DNA of 45,267 bases from assembly GCA_934202005.1 (NCBI GenBank), contig CAKPXP010000017.1, positions 1-45,267 of the forward strand, in the 5' to 3' direction. The notes beneath the pieces are model-generated. The model worked only from the letters and a program-made list of their open reading frames with translations, had not been told where the DNA came from and searched no databases. Both the position numbers and the translations under genes were made by a program. This document shows positions 42,604-45,267 of the stretch, in pieces (position 1 is the stretch's first letter; each line of letters opens with the position of its first letter). The stretch comes from an uncultured Selenomonas sp. Lineage in GTDB: Bacteria > Bacillota > Negativicutes > Selenomonadales > Selenomonadaceae.

Positions 42604-43479
42604 TTATATCCTATCTGCCCCGGCAGGGAAAGCCGCCCCTGCCGCGACGGGCACGAGGATGCGCGTGAGGTAGTCGCGCACGTCGCGCGAGCTCATCTCC
42701 TCGAGGATGCTCTCCTCATAGGAATAGCCCGCAGCGCGCAGGTGATGCGCGCGCAGGTAGTCGCGCAGGAGCGCGTAGGGGCGCGCGGTGTCCTCATAGT
42801 CGCCGGCGAAATAGGTGACGAGGTAGCGTCCCGCGGGGCGCTCGAAGCGGTAGGGACGCTCGATGGCGCGCAGCGGCCGCTCGGTGACGGTGAAGTAGTA
42901 GCTCTCGAAGTTCTCCCGGCCAGGCGTCAGGTACTCCTCCGGCGAGAGCATGAAGCCCATGCCGTAGCCCGCGTCCGCCTTGTGCTCGAAGACGTAGCGC
43001 AGGTGCTCGGTCATCGCGCGCTCGAGCGTCGGGCTGTCGCCCTGCAGCGCAAGCTTACGGACGTTGCGCGAGATGACGAGATGCGCCGCGGGGAGCACGA
43101 CCTCCTCGACGCGGCCGCAGGTGACGTGCGCGGCCTGCGCGAGCAGCGCGCGCTGGTTGCGCACGATGCGCATCTGGTGCTGGAGGCGCGCGAGCTCGCC
43201 CGTGAGCCATGCCTGCTGCTCCGTGAGCAGCGCATCGAGGCGCGCGGGGCTGCGATGTTCCATATACTCCTTGATCTCCGCGAGGTCGAGCCCCATCGCG
43301 CGGAAATGGCGCAGCATGTAGAAGGGATAGAACTGCTGGAAGCTGTAGCTCCGGTAGCCGTTCGGCTCGACGCGCGCGGGGCGGAAGATGCCCTGCGCGT
43401 CATAGTAGTGCAGCGTGCGCTTGTTCACGCCGACGATGCGCGCGAACTCGCCCGTGTGGAAGGATCGCTTGCGTGCCAT
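42604..43479 (-). CDS. MerR-family regulator with GyrI-like ligand domain (BmrR-like)
   Basis: This 291-residue protein has an N-terminal MerR winged helix (about residues 7-75): FHTGEFARIVGVNKRTLHYYDAQGIF, then PNGYRSYS. A coiled-coil dimer helix (about 80-118) follows. The C-terminal part (about 130-285) has the length and strand pattern of a GyrI/BmrR drug-binding domain (RYLVTYFAGDYED; HLRAAGYSYEESILEEM). Proteins of this build bind drugs and activate exporter genes. I chose ATG 43479 because GAGGAG lies upstream; the longer frame has no site. The divergent MATE gene and the 19-base-spacer promoter strongly suggest its target. Confidence 0.9.
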   Translation of the reverse strand: MARKRSFHTGEFARIVGVNKRTLHYYDAQGIFRPARVEPNGYRSYSFQQFYPFYMLRHFRAMGLDLAEIKEYMEHRSPARLDALLTEQQAWLTGELARLQHQMRIVRNQRALLAQAAHVTCGRVEEVVLPAAHLVISRNVRKLALQGDSPTLERAMTEHLRYVFEHKADAGYGMGFMLSPEEYLTPGRENFESYYFTVTERPLRAIERPYRFERPAGRYLVTYFAGDYEDTARPYALLRDYLRAHHLRAAGYSYEESILEEMSSRDVRDYLTRILVPVAAGAAFPAGADRI

Positions 43480-43568
43480 AGTCTGCTCCTCTCTCGTCTC
43501 GCGGCAGCGCCGCCGCCCCATCTCGCGCCCGCACAGCTTCAAAGGCATGACGCAGCCGCGCAAATCCA

Positions 43569-43594
43569 GGGCGCTTCATTTAATCAGCGCTCCC
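43569..43594. repeat. Palindrome of the dispersed repeat family, next to the MATE promoter
   Basis: The arms GGGCGCTT and AGCGCTCCC flank an AT-rich centre that reads TGATTAAATGAA on the other strand, like the palindromes at 19010 and 34101. It ends directly at the -35 box of the MATE promoter. Confidence 0.5.
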
Positions 43595-43625
43595 TTGACA
43601 TTACAGTAACTGGATACTTTATGAT
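43595..43625 (+). promoter_or_regulatory. MerR-type promoter and operator of the MATE gene
   Basis: TTGACA (43595-43600) and TATGAT (43620-43625) are 19 bases apart, the over-long spacing that MerR-family activators correct by twisting DNA. Within the spacer lies the dyad AGTA-N6-TACT (43605-43618), overlapping a second dyad CAGT-A-ACTG (43604-43612). Transcription would start near 43632, 26 bases before the MATE start. Confidence 0.85.
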
Positions 43626-43657
43626 AATCATAGATCATTTCAGAAGGAAAGGAAAGG

Positions 43658-45070
43658 ATGATTTCCATGAAAGCAACCCAACACTGTACGACGCCGCTCG
43701 CGCAGAGGTTCTCCGCGTCCGGCCTCCTGCGCTTCGCGGCCCCCTCCATCGGCATGATGCTCGTCATCGCGCTCTACACCGTCACGGACGGCATCTTCAT
43801 CGGACGCTTCGCTGGCGCTGACGCGCTCGCGGCCTCGAACATCGTCTACCCCGTCATCAACCTGCTGCTCGGCCTCGCCATCATGCTCGCCTCCGGCGGC
43901 TCGGCGCTCGTCGCGAAGACGCTCGGCGAGGGCGAGTCGGTGCACGCGCGCGAATATTTCTCGCTCATCGTCTGCGCCGGCACGGTCATCGGCCTCGTCT
44001 TCGCCCTCGCGGCGTTCCTCCTGCGCGTGCCGCTCCTCACGGCGCTCGGCGCGAGCGCGCACCTCTGGGCGGACTGCGCCGGCTACCTGCTCGCGCTGCT
44101 GCCGTTCTTCCCGTTCGCCGCGGCGATGCTCATCTTCAACGCCTTCTACATCGCAGACGGGCGGCCGGCCTGCGGCTTCTTCGTCTCCATCGCGAGCGGG
44201 CTCGCGAACGCCCTCCTCGACTATGTGTTCCTCGCGCAGCTCGGGCTCGGCATCGCGGGCGCGGGGCTCGCGACGGGGCTCTCCTACCTGCTCGCCGCCG
44301 CCATCGGGCTCATCTATTTCGCGCGCTTTTCCCACACGCTCCGGCTCGTGCGCGCGCCGCTGCGGCCGCGCGTGCTCCTCTGCGCCTCCTACAACGGGCT
44401 CTCCGAGATGGTCACGCAACTCTCCGTCGGCGTCACGACGTTCCTCTTCAACCTCATGACGTTCGCCTACATGGGGGAGGACGGCGTCGCCGCTATCTCC
44501 GTCATCCTCTACGCCGAGATGCTCCTGACCTCTCTTTTGCTCGGCTTCACGAACGGCGTCGCGCCCATCTTCTCCTACCACTACGGCGCGCGCCGCGGCG
44601 GCGAGCTGCTGCGGCTGCTGCGCCTCGCGCTCGTCATCATCGGCATCGCGGGCGTCATCGCCTACGGCATGGCGTGCGTGCTCGGCGCGCCGCTCACCGC
44701 GCTCTTCCTGCCACAGGGCGGCCACGTCGCCGCGCTCACGCTGGACGGCTTCTCCCTCTTCTCGCTGAGCTTCCTGCTCTGCGGCTTCAACATCTTCACG
44801 GCGGGCTTCTTCACCGCGCTCTCGAACGGGCGCACCTCCGCGCTCTGCTCGCTGCTGCGGAACCTCGTCGGCATCGCCATCTTCCTCTTCGCGCTGCCGC
44901 ATTTCCTCGGCGCGCGCGGCATCTGGCTCGCCGTGCCCGCGAGCGATCTCGTCGCGCTCGCCGTCTCCCTCTCCTGCCTGCGCGGCGAGGCGATGAGCAT
45001 CCTCGGCACCTACGCGCACCGCTACCCGCGCCTCTTCGCCCGCACGCGCGAAGGAAACGCCGAGACCTGA
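43658..45070 (+). CDS. MATE-family multidrug/sodium exporter
   Basis: This 470-residue inner-membrane protein has twelve helices in two six-helix halves, with the MATE pattern FAAPSIGMMLVIALYTVTDGIFIGRF near the N-terminus and the matching region SYNGLSEMVTQLSVGVTTFLFN at the start of the second half. It is expected to expel cationic drugs or metabolites using a sodium or proton gradient; the substrate cannot be told. An alternative start is ATG 43667 (MKATQ), which has AAGG at a better distance. Codon choice is strongly GC-biased like the neighbours. The promoter and divergent MerR gene indicate drug-induced expression. Confidence 0.92.
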   Translation: MISMKATQHCTTPLAQRFSASGLLRFAAPSIGMMLVIALYTVTDGIFIGRFAGADALAASNIVYPVINLLLGLAIMLASGGSALVAKTLGEGESVHAREYFSLIVCAGTVIGLVFALAAFLLRVPLLTALGASAHLWADCAGYLLALLPFFPFAAAMLIFNAFYIADGRPACGFFVSIASGLANALLDYVFLAQLGLGIAGAGLATGLSYLLAAAIGLIYFARFSHTLRLVRAPLRPRVLLCASYNGLSEMVTQLSVGVTTFLFNLMTFAYMGEDGVAAISVILYAEMLLTSLLLGFTNGVAPIFSYHYGARRGGELLRLLRLALVIIGIAGVIAYGMACVLGAPLTALFLPQGGHVAALTLDGFSLFSLSFLLCGFNIFTAGFFTALSNGRTSALCSLLRNLVGIAIFLFALPHFLGARGIWLAVPASDLVALAVSLSCLRGEAMSILGTYAHRYPRLFARTREGNAET

Positions 45071-45145
45071 CACAGCAGCGACACCCCCACACAGAAACGG
45101 CGCAGCACGGCTGCACGCAGTGCCAAGAGAAATCGCACCACATCC

Positions 45146-45188
45146 AAAAGCCACAGGCGCACACATCGTGTCCGCGCCTGTGGCTTTT
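45146..45188 (+). terminator. Terminator after the MATE gene
   Basis: The perfect 15-base stem AAAAGCCACAGGCGC with GCGCCTGTGGCTTTT and a 13-base loop makes a two-way terminator, 75 bases after the stop codon. No gene lies between 45071 and the end of the window. Confidence 0.9.
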
Positions 45189-45189
45189 C

Positions 45190-45267
45190 AGGAACCACTG
45201 ATTCATTCGGCACTCCGTCTTCACGCGTCTGCACTGTCCTCTCGTCGTCAACAAATCCTCAGCGTAG
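45190..45267. repeat. Right arm of the dispersed repeat, inverted relative to the left end
   Basis: The reverse complement of this stretch matches bases 26-103 with about three differences over 78 bases. The window stops in the middle of the hairpin found complete at 14-31 in the left copy. It starts directly after the MATE terminator. Confidence 0.9.

Noticed and set aside
43640..45166. 508-codon minus-strand frame opposite the MATE gene
   Set aside because: It is an antisense shadow of a GC-biased gene, made of Glu/Arg/Ala runs, and it covers the MATE terminator-proximal region and promoter.

Overview
The window looks like a chromosomal piece from a GC-rich member of the Negativicutes, the Firmicutes with an outer membrane. 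The most likely home is the Selenomonadaceae (Selenomonas or Mitsuokella type); that placement is inference. The basis is a near-complete set of lipid A, Kdo and Lpt genes of the lpxI type sitting beside a typical Firmicutes block of comEB, wecA, wecB and the ATP synthase operon. Nearly all genes are on the minus strand.

Layout. Positions 1-2020: an 78-base repeat arm, a probably decayed DUF2905-type gene, then a Y-family DNA polymerase with a small partner gene (+). 2170-9310: the F1Fo ATP synthase operon (-), in order atpZ-like, atpI, B, E, F, H, A, G, D, C, ending at a very strong hairpin. 9430-11810: wecB and wecA, the latter with its own promoter and a long leader. 12066-26128: one long run of tightly packed genes (-): lpxB, msbA, a fused waaA-lpxK, kdsB, kdsA, kdsC, an LpxL-type acyltransferase, lptC, lptA, lptB, lptF/G, a DUF3084 protein, a RuvC/YqgF-like protein and comEB. 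26408-29531: lpxC, fabZ, lpxA, lpxI with a separate promoter and terminator. Together these genes make Kdo2-lipid A, flip it and hand it to the Lpt bridge. lpxD, kdsD, lptD and bamA are not in the window.

29837-35347: a CBS-CBS-ACT protein and a complete branched-chain amino acid ABC importer (livK-H-M-G-F). 35811-38342 (+): two genes of unknown role with Pro/Ala-rich low-complexity parts, one carrying a 45-base tandem repeat and a TPR-like end, the other PRC-barrel domains. 38435-41719 (-): a TetR regulator, two radical SAM proteins of the NirJ1/NirJ2 (Ahb-type haem) families and a small unknown protein. 41887: tRNA-Arg(ACG) with clear promoter and terminator. 42219-45070: a small membrane protein, a MerR/BmrR-like regulator and a divergent MATE exporter, joined by a textbook 19-base-spacer MerR promoter.

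Both ends of the window carry the same roughly 78-base sequence in inverted orientation, and related short palindromes occur inside it. This suggests that the window is an assembly contig that stops in a dispersed repeat. The least explained parts are the tetR-nirJ1-nirJ2-small ORF unit, the repeat family, the two Pro/Ala-rich envelope genes and the waaA-lpxK fusion.
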